From positions 14,820 to 78,819 of the forward strand of contig JAJFVE010000091.1 in the NCBI GenBank assembly GCA_021371965.1: a stretch of DNA of 64,000 nt, written 5' to 3'. How positions within the stretch are numbered: position 1 is the stretch's first letter; each line of letters begins with the position of its first letter. The position numbers were made by a program, and so were the translations under genes. The notes under the pieces were generated by a model. That model was not told the origin of the DNA and did no database searches. It saw nothing but the letters and a program-made list of their open reading frames with translations. Below, piece by piece: positions 33,611-42,967 of this stretch. The stretch comes from Planctomycetaceae bacterium (GTDB taxonomy: Bacteria; Planctomycetota; Phycisphaerae; SM23-33).

Positions 33611-34250
33611 TGGCGGTTTCCGCCCCGCGCGATCGGCAGAGGGTTTGCTCGATGCGATCGAGCAGGGCGGCGGCCTCGGCGTTATCGGGCTGGAGCGAGA
33701 GGACTTTCAGGACCGCCTCGCGGGCGGCAGGCAGCGAGCCCTCGCGCGCATAGAGGGTGGCCAGGCAGAACAGCACGGCCGCGTCGTCGCCGTGGCGGCT
33801 GAGGTAGACTTTGAGGTACTGAACGATCATCGAGAACGTGCCCATCTGGCACGAGGCCTGGAAGAGACCCAGCAGGGCCATCAGGTTGTCGGCGTCGATC
33901 TCCAGGCATCGCAGATACATGTTGAAGGCCTGGCGGTACTGCTTGCGATCCTGGTAGATCATGGCCAGACCGGAGCAGGCCTCGAGGCAATTGCGGTCGA
34001 GGTCGCGGGCCAGTTCAAAATAACCCTGGGCCTCGTAGGGGCGTCCTTCGGCCAAGGCCACCACGCCCAGCCCCGCGTACGCCCCGGCGCGGTGCGGCTC
34101 GAGTTCCAGCGCCTGGCAGTAGAGGCTTCGCGCGCGGCCGAGTTCGCCGGCCAGGGCGCAGCAATCGGCGTCTTCCTTGAGCCCCTGGTAGTCGGCCAAG
34201 GGCGCCGGGCCCTGCCGCTTCGTCGGATTCGATGTAGTGCCCGAGGACAC
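33594..34250 (-). CDS. Cytoplasmic TPR protein
   Basis: This 218-residue protein is built of about five TPR units (GELGRARSLYCQALELEPHR, EGRPYEAQGYFELARDLDRN, KQYRQAFNMYLRCLEIDADN and others). No signal peptide is present. The GTG at 34250 is preferred because AAGGAAG stands 5 nt before it. A GTG at 34292 is in frame but lacks a comparable site. It heads the three-gene unit that includes the HTH/pseudo-GspE fusion. Confidence 0.8.
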   Translation of the reverse strand: MSSGTTSNPTKRQGPAPLADYQGLKEDADCCALAGELGRARSLYCQALELEPHRAGAYAGLGVVALAEGRPYEAQGYFELARDLDRNCLEACSGLAMIYQDRKQYRQAFNMYLRCLEIDADNLMALLGLFQASCQMGTFSMIVQYLKVYLSRHGDDAAVLFCLATLYAREGSLPAAREAVLKVLSLQPDNAEAAALLDRIEQTLCRSRGAETANDARP

Positions 34251-34266
34251 GGTGCTTCCTTCGCTG

Positions 34267-34310
34267 TGACTGAACGATGGATATTCTACCACTGAATGCT
34301 CTTATGCAAA
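34267..34310 (-). promoter_or_regulatory. Weak housekeeping promoter before the TPR gene
   Basis: On the minus strand TAGAAT (34283-34288) lies 16 nt after TTTGCA. The position suits a short leader to the GTG at 34250. The 186-nt spacer between flgL and this gene (34293-34478) also holds TGGCAC, but without the -12 partner of a sigma-54 promoter. No gene is seen in it. Confidence 0.3.
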
Positions 34311-34478
34311 GGCCATGCCGAGAATAAAACATAGCCTTGAGCATAGGTAACATCATTGTGCCACAGTGATTGGAAGGCATCGCCCGATGACCCTGTCGCG
34401 GCATGGGGGCTCAAAGAGTGTGCAACAACTGGCCGCGCGCCAAGCAACCGCGCGCCGCAACTGCCCGAGCGTATCGCG

Positions 34479-35912
34479 TCAGATATAGTCCAGAAGCGAG
34501 ACGTTCATGATTTTGGCCGCTGCCGAGAGCGTCATCTCGTAGAACGTCTGGTAGCGGGCCAGCTCCGTGGCCACCTCGGCCACATCCGCCGATTGCAGGC
34601 TGGAAGCCTGACCCTCGGCGCCTTCCTTCATGGTCGCCAGGCTGCTGCTGAGCCCGTCCAGGGCCTGCTGCCTGGCGCCGACGGAGGTAAGGCTGGACAG
34701 GATCGTTTCATGCACTTCCTTGAGCGAGTCCAGGGCCTGCGCGATCATCGTCGTCTGCTCGTTGCGCGTCAGGCTGCGCGTGTTGCCCAAGGCGTCGCGG
34801 GCGGCGATGAGGGTCTCGAAGAGGTCGTGCGTCCCGGCGACGTTCACCGACTCGCTGCCGGTGCGGGCGATGGCGGTAGTGTCAACGAAGAGCGAGCGGC
34901 CGGTGCGGGCGTCGATGACGATCTGGTTGTCGGCGAAGCTCGTCAGGGGCGAAGTGGTCGCCCCGCCGTCGAGGCTCATCGTGCCGGTGGCTTTGAGGGA
35001 GACGCTGATCGTGCCGGCCAGCCCCGCGTCGAAGCCCGTGGTGTCGACGTACACCACGTCGCCCCGGGCATTGACCAGGCGCACGTTGTCGTCGGTGGTC
35101 CGGTCGAAGGCGACGGCGTCGCCGCCGTCGAGGGAGAGCGTGTGGGCGTCGGCGTCGACGGTAATCGCGTGAGCGTCGCCGAGGATCGTATCGCCGGCGG
35201 GCGAGCTGGTTCCCGCGGCCAGGCCCGTGGCGCCGAGGTACGTCGTGGCGGCGTGGGCGATGGTGAGCCACCCGCTGCCGGTGACGCTGCTGGTGGCGCT
35301 GCCGACGGCGGCGCCGGTGGCGCCGGTGAAGACCGGCGGTTGGCGGTGCTGCGTCTGGAAGACGTTTTCGCCGACGAGGACGTGCGACTGCTGCACGCCG
35401 GTGGCCACGGCGACCATCGGGGTCGTCGTGCTGCCGCAGTAGCTGACCGAGACGATCTTGCCGTCGCTGCGCGTGACGGCGTAGGGGGCCTGGGACATGT
35501 TTGAGCCGCCAAAGACGTACCCCTGGGCGCTCTGGGTGTTGGCCAGCGACACCATCTGCTCCAGCAGGACGTCTATCGCCTCGGCGGCCGGGAGGCGGTC
35601 CTTCTCCACGAACGTTTCGCTGGCGGCCTGGGAGAGCAGTTGCGTCGCCTGGGTCAGGGCGTCGGAGACGCTGGTGATGGCGGTGGCGACTTCGTTGAGG
35701 TTCAAGTTGACCATGTCGAGGTTGCGCGAGAAGGTCTCGATGCTGGAGACTCGCTGCCGCAGATTCAGGATCACTGCCGCGTCCGTCGGGCTGTCGCTGG
35801 CGCGGTTGATGCGCTGACCGGTGGCCATCTGCTCCTGCAGGCGCGCCAAATGATTCGAGCCCGCCCGCAGGGAACTGAGCACCGAGTTGAAGATCTGATT
35901 GGTTCCGCTCAT
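34479..35912 (-). CDS. flgL: Hook-filament junction protein FlgL
   Basis: This 477-residue protein has the flagellin-like N-terminus NHLARLQEQMATGQRINRASD and C-terminus MTLSAAAKIMNVSLLDYI, around a longer variable middle. FlgL is the second junction protein between hook and filament. It overlaps flgK (ATGA) and ends the hook operon. Confidence 0.95.
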   Translation of the reverse strand: MSGTNQIFNSVLSSLRAGSNHLARLQEQMATGQRINRASDSPTDAAVILNLRQRVSSIETFSRNLDMVNLNLNEVATAITSVSDALTQATQLLSQAASETFVEKDRLPAAEAIDVLLEQMVSLANTQSAQGYVFGGSNMSQAPYAVTRSDGKIVSVSYCGSTTTPMVAVATGVQQSHVLVGENVFQTQHRQPPVFTGATGAAVGSATSSVTGSGWLTIAHAATTYLGATGLAAGTSSPAGDTILGDAHAITVDADAHTLSLDGGDAVAFDRTTDDNVRLVNARGDVVYVDTTGFDAGLAGTISVSLKATGTMSLDGGATTSPLTSFADNQIVIDARTGRSLFVDTTAIARTGSESVNVAGTHDLFETLIAARDALGNTRSLTRNEQTTMIAQALDSLKEVHETILSSLTSVGARQQALDGLSSSLATMKEGAEGQASSLQSADVAEVATELARYQTFYEMTLSAAAKIMNVSLLDYI

Positions 35913-37864
35913 AGCACGTCCATCAGGAAGGAAAGGGTCTTGTCCTGGGCGGCGATAAACTTGGACACGGCCTGGTACATCCGCTGGAACATCAGCATCT
36001 TGGCGGCCTCCTCGTTGACATCGACGCCGCTGACGTCTTCGCGTTGGGCGTTGAGCAGGTCCACCACCTGCGAGAGGCTGGTCTGCGTGGCCTGGCTGGT
36101 CTGCACGTCCTGGCCGATCGAGGAGACCATCTGCTCCAGGCAGTCCCGGACCGACACGTTGCCCAGCGACGCCTGCGGAAGGCTCACCGCGTCGACCATC
36201 CGCTGCGCGTTGGCCCCGTCGGCGGCGCCCTGCCCGATCGCCAGCGCCAGCCGGCGCGGATCGCCCATCAGCTCGCTGCGCACGGCGATGTCGGCGGCGC
36301 CCGAGCCTGTGAAGAAGGTGTTGATCCCGGCCGCCGCCAACAGTCCCGAGGTGTCGCTGTCGGCCAAGACCGTGATCGTAAACTTGTCGCCGGCGTTGAG
36401 CGTGCCCGGACCCATCGACACGTACACGCCCTGGCCGATCTCGATCCGGTCGAGCGAGGCATAGCCGGCCCCGACGTTGAGCGTCTTGACGACCGCGCCG
36501 GCCGCACTGGTGACCACCAGTTGCAGCCCGTCGGTCAGACCCACCTGCCCCGAGCCCGCCACCGTGACGGTGTAGACGTCGTTGGTCGAGCCGGTGTACA
36601 ACCCGCTGACGGCGGGCTCGGCCGTTCCCGTGATCGCGCTGCTGTCGGGCTGCGACGACAGCGCCGGCACGAAGTCGAAGGTGTAGCCCGCCTGCGCCTC
36701 GATGTGCAAGGCGCCGCCGGCCTGCGAGGCCGTCACGTGGTCCAACGCGTCGAGCCGGGCGACGATATGGCTCATGGTGTCGCTGGCCGGATCGACGCCG
36801 ATCTCATGCCGCGTGACCTGGCCGGTGGATTCGTCGGTCACGCGGATAAAGAAACTGCCGGCCGAGACATTCTCCAGCGCCGAAGCGAGCGTGCCGCTCT
36901 CGACGCGCTGGCTGGTCACGTCGGTGAACCCGCCGGCGCTGCCCAGCCCCTGCGAGTGCAGGCGGTTGATCCCGACGATCAACCCGCCGGCCAGGCTGTC
37001 CAGGCGCTGCTCCAGGGCGGGGATGTAATCGTTGGCCAGCGTCAGCAGCGCGCCGATCTTGCCGCCGTCGACGTCGGTCTGCAGGTTGCCCTGGCCTTTG
37101 ACCGAGACGCCGATGCGGTTGCCCGCCAGGATGCCCGCCTCGACGGGCGTGGAATGGCTGCCCATCACCAGCGGCGTGCCCATCGCCAGAACGTTCTGCA
37201 CCGCGTCCCGCGACTGGACCTGCGCGTCGATGCCGATCAACGAGGCCAGATCGCTGACGGCCTGGTCCCGCCTGTCGCGCAGGAGGTTGGTCGCCCCGCC
37301 GGCGAAAGACACCTGGCCGATCTGGCCGTTGGCGATGGCCACCTGCTCGCTGAGCATGTTGACTTGTGCCGTCAGCGCCGAGACCTGGGCGAAAATCTGC
37401 TGTCGCATGTTCGACAGGAAATCCGAGAGGTTGCGGAACTGCCCCGCCATGCCGTCGGCCGACCAGATCAACTGCTCGCGCAGGGCCTGGCTGTCGCTCT
37501 GGGTGGGCAACTGGCTCAGGGCGTTGACGAATGTTTCGATCGCCGTCCCCAGCGAATTGTCGTCCAGCCCGCCCAAAGCGCTTTCGATGGTCTGCAGAAC
37601 GCTGACCTTCTGGTCGGCCTGGCCCAGGGAGGCGGTTTGCTGAAGGATCTGCCGCTGCAGCAGTTCATCGACGCTGCGTTGAATGCCGATGACTTCGGCC
37701 CCACCCAGCGAGACCTTGCTCTGGCTGCCGAACTCGACCGGGGCGACCTGGAGTTCCTGGCGGTTATATCCGGGCGTGGTGGCGTTGGTGATATTCGTGC
37801 CCACCAGGTCCAGCGCCTGCTGGGCGATCCGAAGTCCCGTCAGTCCTATGATATTGCTGGACAC
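35909..37864 (-). CDS. flgK: Hook-filament junction protein FlgK
   Basis: This 651-residue protein begins VSSNIIGLTGLRIAQQALDL with NATTPGYNRQ, and ends SGVDVNEEAAKMLMFQRMYQ, both FlgK hallmarks. The start is GTG 37864, which shares a base with the flgN stop (TAGTG) and has GGAG upstream. An in-frame extension back through flgN is not real. FlgK joins hook and filament and is exported with FlgN. Confidence 0.95.
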   Translation of the reverse strand: MSSNIIGLTGLRIAQQALDLVGTNITNATTPGYNRQELQVAPVEFGSQSKVSLGGAEVIGIQRSVDELLQRQILQQTASLGQADQKVSVLQTIESALGGLDDNSLGTAIETFVNALSQLPTQSDSQALREQLIWSADGMAGQFRNLSDFLSNMRQQIFAQVSALTAQVNMLSEQVAIANGQIGQVSFAGGATNLLRDRRDQAVSDLASLIGIDAQVQSRDAVQNVLAMGTPLVMGSHSTPVEAGILAGNRIGVSVKGQGNLQTDVDGGKIGALLTLANDYIPALEQRLDSLAGGLIVGINRLHSQGLGSAGGFTDVTSQRVESGTLASALENVSAGSFFIRVTDESTGQVTRHEIGVDPASDTMSHIVARLDALDHVTASQAGGALHIEAQAGYTFDFVPALSSQPDSSAITGTAEPAVSGLYTGSTNDVYTVTVAGSGQVGLTDGLQLVVTSAAGAVVKTLNVGAGYASLDRIEIGQGVYVSMGPGTLNAGDKFTITVLADSDTSGLLAAAGINTFFTGSGAADIAVRSELMGDPRRLALAIGQGAADGANAQRMVDAVSLPQASLGNVSVRDCLEQMVSSIGQDVQTSQATQTSLSQVVDLLNAQREDVSGVDVNEEAAKMLMFQRMYQAVSKFIAAQDKTLSFLMDVL

Positions 37865-38382
37865 TATCGCTCCGTGTTGAGTAGGCCGCCGTCCATCTGC
37901 CCGCGGCGCTGCCCGCTGGCGTCGTACGTCTCGACGCTCGAGCCGCGACCCAGCAGCGTGTCCAGCAGCAGGCGGTTGATCCGCGAACATTCCGCCAGCA
38001 AGATCGCCGTCTCCAGGTGCCGCCGCCGCAGACGCCGCACGCGCTGGAGCACCTCGCCGCGAAGCTCGTCGACGACGCGGCCCTGCGGACCCTCCAGCGC
38101 CTGGGCCAGTTGCCCCAGCCGCATCACCGGCTGCCCCGGCGCCAGCGCCTCGGTCACCGCCGCGCGGCGGCGGGCCAGGTCCATGTCCAGACGCGACTGC
38201 TCGACATCGGTGCGGGCGATGGCCGCCATCAGCGACTCCAGCGCCGCGTCGTCCGAAGCGACCACCGCCTGGCGCAGGCCTTCCATCTGCTGTTCCTTCT
38301 GTTCCAGCAGCACGACCTCGCGCTGCAGCGAGTCGATCAGCGCCTCGGCCTGTTCCGTCAGCGGATGCTCCGAAAGGATCAT
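37864..38382 (-). CDS. flgN: Flagellar export chaperone FlgN
   Basis: This 172-residue helical protein has REVVLLEQKEQQMEGLRQAV in the N-terminal half. A C-terminal helix follows (HLETAILLAECSRINRLLLD), then the TYDASGQ tail commonly seen after the last FlgN helix. It binds FlgK and FlgL before export, fitting its place before both. The ATG at 38382 overlaps the flgJ stop (ATGA). Confidence 0.88.
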   Translation of the reverse strand: MILSEHPLTEQAEALIDSLQREVVLLEQKEQQMEGLRQAVVASDDAALESLMAAIARTDVEQSRLDMDLARRRAAVTEALAPGQPVMRLGQLAQALEGPQGRVVDELRGEVLQRVRRLRRRHLETAILLAECSRINRLLLDTLLGRGSSVETYDASGQRRGQMDGGLLNTER

Positions 38383-38699
38383 GGCCGCACCTCCGCCGCC
38401 GGCGCCTGCGAGCGGTCGATCTGGCGGGCGATGCTCTTCCAAAGCCCCAGGCCACCCTTGTTGGAGATCTCCTGCGCCAGGTGATAATAGAACATGTCCA
38501 TCACCTGCTTGCCGCCGGTCTCCTCCAGCATGCCGCCCTCTTCGACGGTATTGCCCATTTCCTGGACGATCTGGGTCAGCAGGATCGACTCGAACTGCTT
38601 GGCCGCCTCGACGGCCGCCGCGCCCTTGCGCCCACCGGCAGCGACGACGTTCTGCGCCGCCGGCGGCGGGAGCATGTCTGTAATCGAAGGCATGTCCAT
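38379..38699 (-). CDS. flgJ: FlgJ-type rod-binding protein (no muramidase domain)
   Basis: This 106-residue protein consists of the rod-binding domain only: EAAKQFESILLTQIVQEMG and GGKQVMDMFYYHLAQEISNK. The C-terminal peptidoglycan hydrolase of gammaproteobacterial FlgJ is absent, as in many other phyla. A separate lytic enzyme must open the wall. Its start overlaps flgI (ATGA). Confidence 0.92.
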   Translation of the reverse strand: MDMPSITDMLPPPAAQNVVAAGGRKGAAAVEAAKQFESILLTQIVQEMGNTVEEGGMLEETGGKQVMDMFYYHLAQEISNKGGLGLWKSIARQIDRSQAPAAEVRP

Positions 38700-39802
38700 C
38701 AGATCACCTTCAGTTCCGCCTGGAGCGCCCCGGCCTGGCGGAGCGCTTCAAAAATACTGATCAGGTCTCGCGGCGTCAGGCCCAGGGCGTTGAGGGCCCG
38801 CGCCAGCTCCGCGACGCTGACTTTGTGACGCAGGACGTTGAGCGTGCCCTTCTCCTCGACCACGTCAATCTGCGTGCTCTTGACCTTCTCGGTGTTGCCC
38901 ACCTTGGCGAATGGCGCGGGTTGCGAGACGCTCTCCTTTTCCTGCGTCACGATCGCCAGGTTTCCGTGGGCGATGGCCACGGCCGAGATCGCGACGTTCT
39001 CGCCCACTACGATCGTGCCGTTTCGCGAGTCGATCACCACCACCGCCGGCGTGTCCACCGTGACGCTCAGGGCCTCGATGGCCGTCACCATGTCGGTCAC
39101 GGCCGCAGGCTTGGCGTCTTTCGCCAGCGAGACGCGCACGGCGGCGGCGTCGATGGCGGCGGCCGCCTCGGGATACTTCTCGTTGATCGCCTTGGCGATG
39201 GCCTGGGCGGTGGAAAAGTCCGGGTTCTTGAGCTGCAGCGTCATATACCCGTCTCGCACGAAGATGGCCACCTCGTCGCGTTCGATCGTGCCGCCGTTGG
39301 GAATGCGCCCCACCGTCGGGTGGTTCTTGGACACCGACGCCGCGGCGCCCGAGGCGCCGAACCCGCCGACCGACAACTGCCCCGACGCCACGGCGTACAC
39401 CTGCCCGTCGGCGGCGACCAGCTCCGTCACCAACAGCGTTCCGCCCTGGAGGCTTCCGCAGTTGCCGATGGCCGAGACCGTCACGTCGATCTTGCCGCCA
39501 CTGCGGGCGAAGGGCGGCAGGTCGGCCGTCACCAGCACGCTGGCGATGTTCTTGCTGGCCAGGTCTTCGGGCGAGAGCACCAGCCCCGTGCGGCGCAGCA
39601 CGTTGGCCAGCGCCCGCTTGCTGGCGGTGCCGTTGTCGCCGGTGCCGTTGAGACCGATGACCAGCCCGTAGCCCCAGACGGGGTTTCCGCGGACGCCCTT
39701 GATGTCGACGATGTCTTTGATGCGTTCGGCGTCGGCGGCGCCGGCGGTCAAAAGCACCGCCGCCATGCCCGCCGCCGCCCACCACGTGCTCATTCGTGCC
39801 AT
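38699..39802 (-). CDS. flgI: Flagellar P-ring protein FlgI
   Basis: This protein (367 aa from ATG 39802, with GGGGTGAG upstream) has a signal peptide and the FlgI core. Core motifs include DIVDIKGVRGNPVWGYGLVI, LNGTGDNGTASKRALANVL and, near the end, VSVAELARALNALGLTPRDL. It forms the periplasmic bushing around the rod. In-frame upstream ATG at 39841 is less likely. Confidence 0.96.
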   Translation of the reverse strand: MARMSTWWAAAGMAAVLLTAGAADAERIKDIVDIKGVRGNPVWGYGLVIGLNGTGDNGTASKRALANVLRRTGLVLSPEDLASKNIASVLVTADLPPFARSGGKIDVTVSAIGNCGSLQGGTLLVTELVAADGQVYAVASGQLSVGGFGASGAAASVSKNHPTVGRIPNGGTIERDEVAIFVRDGYMTLQLKNPDFSTAQAIAKAINEKYPEAAAAIDAAAVRVSLAKDAKPAAVTDMVTAIEALSVTVDTPAVVVIDSRNGTIVVGENVAISAVAIAHGNLAIVTQEKESVSQPAPFAKVGNTEKVKSTQIDVVEEKGTLNVLRHKVSVAELARALNALGLTPRDLISIFEALRQAGALQAELKVI

Positions 39803-39821
39803 ATTGCTCACCCCTGCCGCG

Positions 39822-40493
39822 TTACGAAGGACTGATGACATTGAGGATCGCGTCGAGCCACCCGGGACGGACGAACGTGTTGCTCTGCCCGCGGTCGTAC
39901 GTGACGAACTGGAACTCGGCGATCTTCGCGCTGGAGATGACGTTGGTGTACGTGATGTCGCTGAGGCGCACGATCCCGCTGATCTGGAGATACTGCACGT
40001 CGCCGCCGACCTGCCGCTTGCGCGTGCCCATGATCACCAGGTTGCCGTTGGGCTGCACGTCGTAGACGGTGACGGTGATCGAGTCGGCGATGGTGCGGTT
40101 GCTGCCGTAATCGGCCTTGCCGTCGAACTTGTTGCCCGACGAGGCGCTGAGGTCCGCCGTCGGCACGGAGTAGGTCTTGGCGTCGTCGATGTCCTTGTAG
40201 CCAAAGAGGCTGTGCGCCCACGAGGACAGGACGTTGCCCAGCTTGACCGTGCCGCTCATCTTCGCGCTGCGCGAGGTCGTCTTCTCCATGGTGTTGCTGG
40301 TGGTGTTGGTCACTTCGCTGGTCTCGGCGATCACCACCGTCAGCGAGTCGCCCACCTTGCGGGCCGTGTCGTCGGCGGTGGTGGGCGCCTGCCCGCCCTG
40401 GCGGCTCGCGCGGGCGTAGATCGAATCGGCCCTGCACGCACCCGCCGCCGCCAGCAGCGCTGCCGCGGCCAGTAATGCCGTTGGAGTCTTCAT
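39822..40493 (-). CDS. flgH: Flagellar L-ring lipoprotein FlgH
   Basis: This 223-residue protein has a lipobox ending AAGAC (Cys 20) and FlgH motifs KVGDSLTVVIAETSEVTNTT and GNLVIMGTRKRQVGGDVQYL, ending with IVRLSDITYTNVISSAKIAE. It builds the outer-membrane ring, which indicates a diderm envelope. It overlaps flgA (ATGA). Confidence 0.96.
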   Translation of the reverse strand: MKTPTALLAAAALLAAAGACRADSIYARASRQGGQAPTTADDTARKVGDSLTVVIAETSEVTNTTSNTMEKTTSRSAKMSGTVKLGNVLSSWAHSLFGYKDIDDAKTYSVPTADLSASSGNKFDGKADYGSNRTIADSITVTVYDVQPNGNLVIMGTRKRQVGGDVQYLQISGIVRLSDITYTNVISSAKIAEFQFVTYDRGQSNTFVRPGWLDAILNVISPS

Positions 40494-41449
40494 CGAATCA
40501 CCTCATTCGTTTGCGGCTGCACCGTGCCGTCGGCCATCACGACCGCCGACACGACGCGCTTGGAATCCACGTTGCGGACCTTGATGCACTGCCCCTGGCA
40601 GCCGTCCTCGAGGGCCTGGCCCATCGCCGAGACGGTAAACCCGTTGCCGACGACGCGCATCGTGACGCCCTGATTGCGCCGCACGAGCAACTCGGGCTTG
40701 GGCTGGCGCACCAGCGAGGCGCGGATCGGCGTGCCCTTGGCGATCGCTTGCGACGCCAGGGCCATCGCCGGCGGCACGTACGCCTCGATCGCCGCGGATA
40801 CTTCATGCTCTTCGATCCGCGTGTTCTCGGCCGTCAGCGCCTCGCCCGGAGCAATGTCGCGCAGCGCCACCGCCCGCCGCACGGCGAAGACCCGCTTGAA
40901 CACCACCTCGGCGCTCGCCAGCTCGCCCTGGGGGGCCGATACCGCCACGCGGATGCGCGCCAGACCGTTGGCGTACGACTCCAGGCTCGGCTGAACCTCC
41001 ACCGCCCCGGTAAAGCGCAGCGTCAGGTCCTGCGGTTTGACGTGCACGCGCCACGACCACGTGGACAGTTCCGGCAGTTGCCCCAGCAGCGCGCGAGACT
41101 TTTCGACCAGAGCGTCGGCCGTGATGACCTGCTCTTTCCGCCGCACGCTGACGCAATCGGCGCCGGTGAGGGTGATCTGCCCCACCGTCAGGCGGCTGCA
41201 CGCCACGCGCGACTGCACGACGCGGCGTTCGATGGTGATGGTTTCCTGCGCCAGCGGGGCGCGGCCCAGGGGCAGCTCGCGCAGGGCGGCTTGGGTCGCC
41301 GCGTCGTCGCAGGAGACCACGCCCACCTCGCCCAGCGTGAGCTGCTGCGAGGTGACGAGCACCTCGCGCGGCAGGTGGATGCGCACGTCCGGGGCGCTCT
41401 GGGCCGCCAGGGCCGCCGCCAGGCATGTTGCGATGAGGGTCATTGGCAT
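40490..41449 (-). CDS. flgA: P-ring assembly chaperone FlgA
   Basis: This 319-residue protein has a short signal peptide and a C-terminal SAF domain (AVALRDIAPGEALTAENTRI, then AIAKGTPIRASLVRQP). It ends with the SAF-type VGNGFTVSAMGQALEDGCQG stretch. FlgA escorts FlgI in the periplasm. It is placed between flgG and flgH. Confidence 0.92.
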   Translation of the reverse strand: MPMTLIATCLAAALAAQSAPDVRIHLPREVLVTSQQLTLGEVGVVSCDDAATQAALRELPLGRAPLAQETITIERRVVQSRVACSRLTVGQITLTGADCVSVRRKEQVITADALVEKSRALLGQLPELSTWSWRVHVKPQDLTLRFTGAVEVQPSLESYANGLARIRVAVSAPQGELASAEVVFKRVFAVRRAVALRDIAPGEALTAENTRIEEHEVSAAIEAYVPPAMALASQAIAKGTPIRASLVRQPKPELLVRRNQGVTMRVVGNGFTVSAMGQALEDGCQGQCIKVRNVDSKRVVSAVVMADGTVQPQTNEVIR

Positions 41450-41453
41450 CGTC

Positions 41454-42239
41454 CTAACTGATCAGGCCGTTGGCGGTGCGGAGCATGTCGTCGCCGGCCT
41501 TGATCGCGCGGGAGTTGATCTCGTAGGCCCGCTGGGCGGTGATCAGGCTCACCAGTTCGGTCACCATCTGCACGTTGGAGCGTTCGAGGAATCCCTGCTG
41601 GATGGCGCCGACGCCGTCGACGCCGGCCGTTCCGGCGATCGCGCTGCCGCTGGCGGGCGTTTCGGCCAGCAGGTTGCCGCCCTCGTTGCTCAGGCCCGAG
41701 GGATTGGCGAAGCGCACCACCGAGATCGTTCCCACCACCGTGGCGGTGTTGCTCGAGCCGGTGAAGACCGACACCGTTCCGTCGCGCCCCACGCTGACCG
41801 AGCGGGCGTTGCTGGGGATGGTGATAGCCGGCTCGAGCGTATAGCCGTTGGCGGTGACCAGTTGCCCGTCGGCGTTGGTGCGCAGGGCCCCGTCCCGCGT
41901 GTATCGCGTCTGCCCGCCGGCGGAGACCTGGAAGAACCCGTCGCCCTCGATCGCCAGGTCGAGGTTGCGCCCGGTGTTTTCCATCTCGCCCTGGGTGTAG
42001 ACCTTGAGCGTGCTGTTGGGCCGCACGCCGCTGCCGATCTCGAGCCCCGTCGGGGCGACGACGCCGCTGGCGGTCTCGCGCCCGGGCTCGGCCAGGCGAA
42101 GGTACATCAGGTCCTGGAAGTCCATCTGGGTGCGTTTGAACCCGACGGTGTTGATGTTGGCCAGGTTGTTGGCGATGGTGTCGACGATCATCTGCTGGGC
42201 GGCCATGCCCGTCGCGGAGGTGGAGAACGCTCTAAGCAT
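41454..42239 (-). CDS. flgG: Flagellar distal rod protein FlgG
   Basis: This 261-residue protein has DTIANNLANINTVGFKRTQM near the start, GDGFFQVSAGGQTRYTRDG in the centre and NVQMVTELVSLITAQRAYEI near the end, all FlgG signatures. AAGGAA precedes the ATG. The gap to flgF is 14 nt. Confidence 0.97.
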   Translation of the reverse strand: MLRAFSTSATGMAAQQMIVDTIANNLANINTVGFKRTQMDFQDLMYLRLAEPGRETASGVVAPTGLEIGSGVRPNSTLKVYTQGEMENTGRNLDLAIEGDGFFQVSAGGQTRYTRDGALRTNADGQLVTANGYTLEPAITIPSNARSVSVGRDGTVSVFTGSSNTATVVGTISVVRFANPSGLSNEGGNLLAETPASGSAIAGTAGVDGVGAIQQGFLERSNVQMVTELVSLITAQRAYEINSRAIKAGDDMLRTANGLIS

Positions 42240-42253
42240 ATCAGGTTCCTTTG

Positions 42254-42967
42254 CTACAGGACGACGCGCGTCAGGCTGTTGAGGCGGTCATCGACGGCCT
42301 TGATGGTCTTCACGTTGGCTTCGTACAGGCGGGCGATGCTGATCAGGCCCACCATCTCCTCGACCGGGTTGACATTGGAGGCTTCCTGGAACCCCTGCTG
42401 CACCTTCGGATCGGCCGCCGGCGTGACGGCGACCTCTTTGGGCAGCGAGAAGCATCCGCCGCCCATGGGTTTAAGCTGGGCCAGTTTGGAGACCTCGACA
42501 ATCTTCAACTGCCCCACACTCTGTCCGTGGGCGCTGATGGCGCCGCCAGCCGAGACCGCGATGTCGCTGGCGGCCGCCGCGGGGGGCAGGGTGATCGGGC
42601 CGTTCTGACCGGCGGCGATGCGACCCTGCGTGTCAACCAGTTGACGCTGGCTGTTGATGGTGAAGGCGCCGTTGCGCGTGTAGAGCTCGCCGCCGGCGGT
42701 CTCAAGGACGAAGAAGCCCGCCCCGCCGATGCCCAGGTCGGTCGGTCGGCCGGTGTAGGTCATCGCGCCGGGGCTGAAGTCGATGGCAACCTGCCCGGAC
42801 ACCTGCGCGGTCTGGCTGTCCATGCGGCCGGCGAGCACTTCCATGAACACGGGCTGGCCGCGCTTGAAGCCGACGGTGTTGGCGTTGGCCAGATTGTGGG
42901 CGATGGCGCTGTAGCTTTGCGTCAGCCCGTCCAGAGAGGAGGCGATGGTGCCCAGCGACTCAGCCAT
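42254..42967 (-). CDS. flgF: Flagellar proximal rod protein FlgF
   Basis: This 237-residue rod protein of the FlgF/FlgG family has IAHNLANANTVGFKRGQPVF, GGAGFFVLETAGGELYTRNG and a C-terminal VNPVEEMVGLISIARLYEAN. It is called FlgF from its position just before flgG and its shorter length. AAGGAG precedes the start, and it overlaps the YcgR-like gene by 8 nt. Confidence 0.92.
   Translation of the reverse strand: MAESLGTIASSLDGLTQSYSAIAHNLANANTVGFKRGQPVFMEVLAGRMDSQTAQVSGQVAIDFSPGAMTYTGRPTDLGIGGAGFFVLETAGGELYTRNGAFTINSQRQLVDTQGRIAAGQNGPITLPPAAAASDIAVSAGGAISAHGQSVGQLKIVEVSKLAQLKPMGGGCFSLPKEVAVTPAADPKVQQGFQEASNVNPVEEMVGLISIARLYEANVKTIKAVDDRLNSLTRVVL

Noticed and set aside
34348..34366. TGGCAC on the minus strand between flgL and the TPR gene, as a sigma-54 promoter
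   Set aside because: The -24 half is perfect but the -12 GC is missing at the required spacing (TT there instead).
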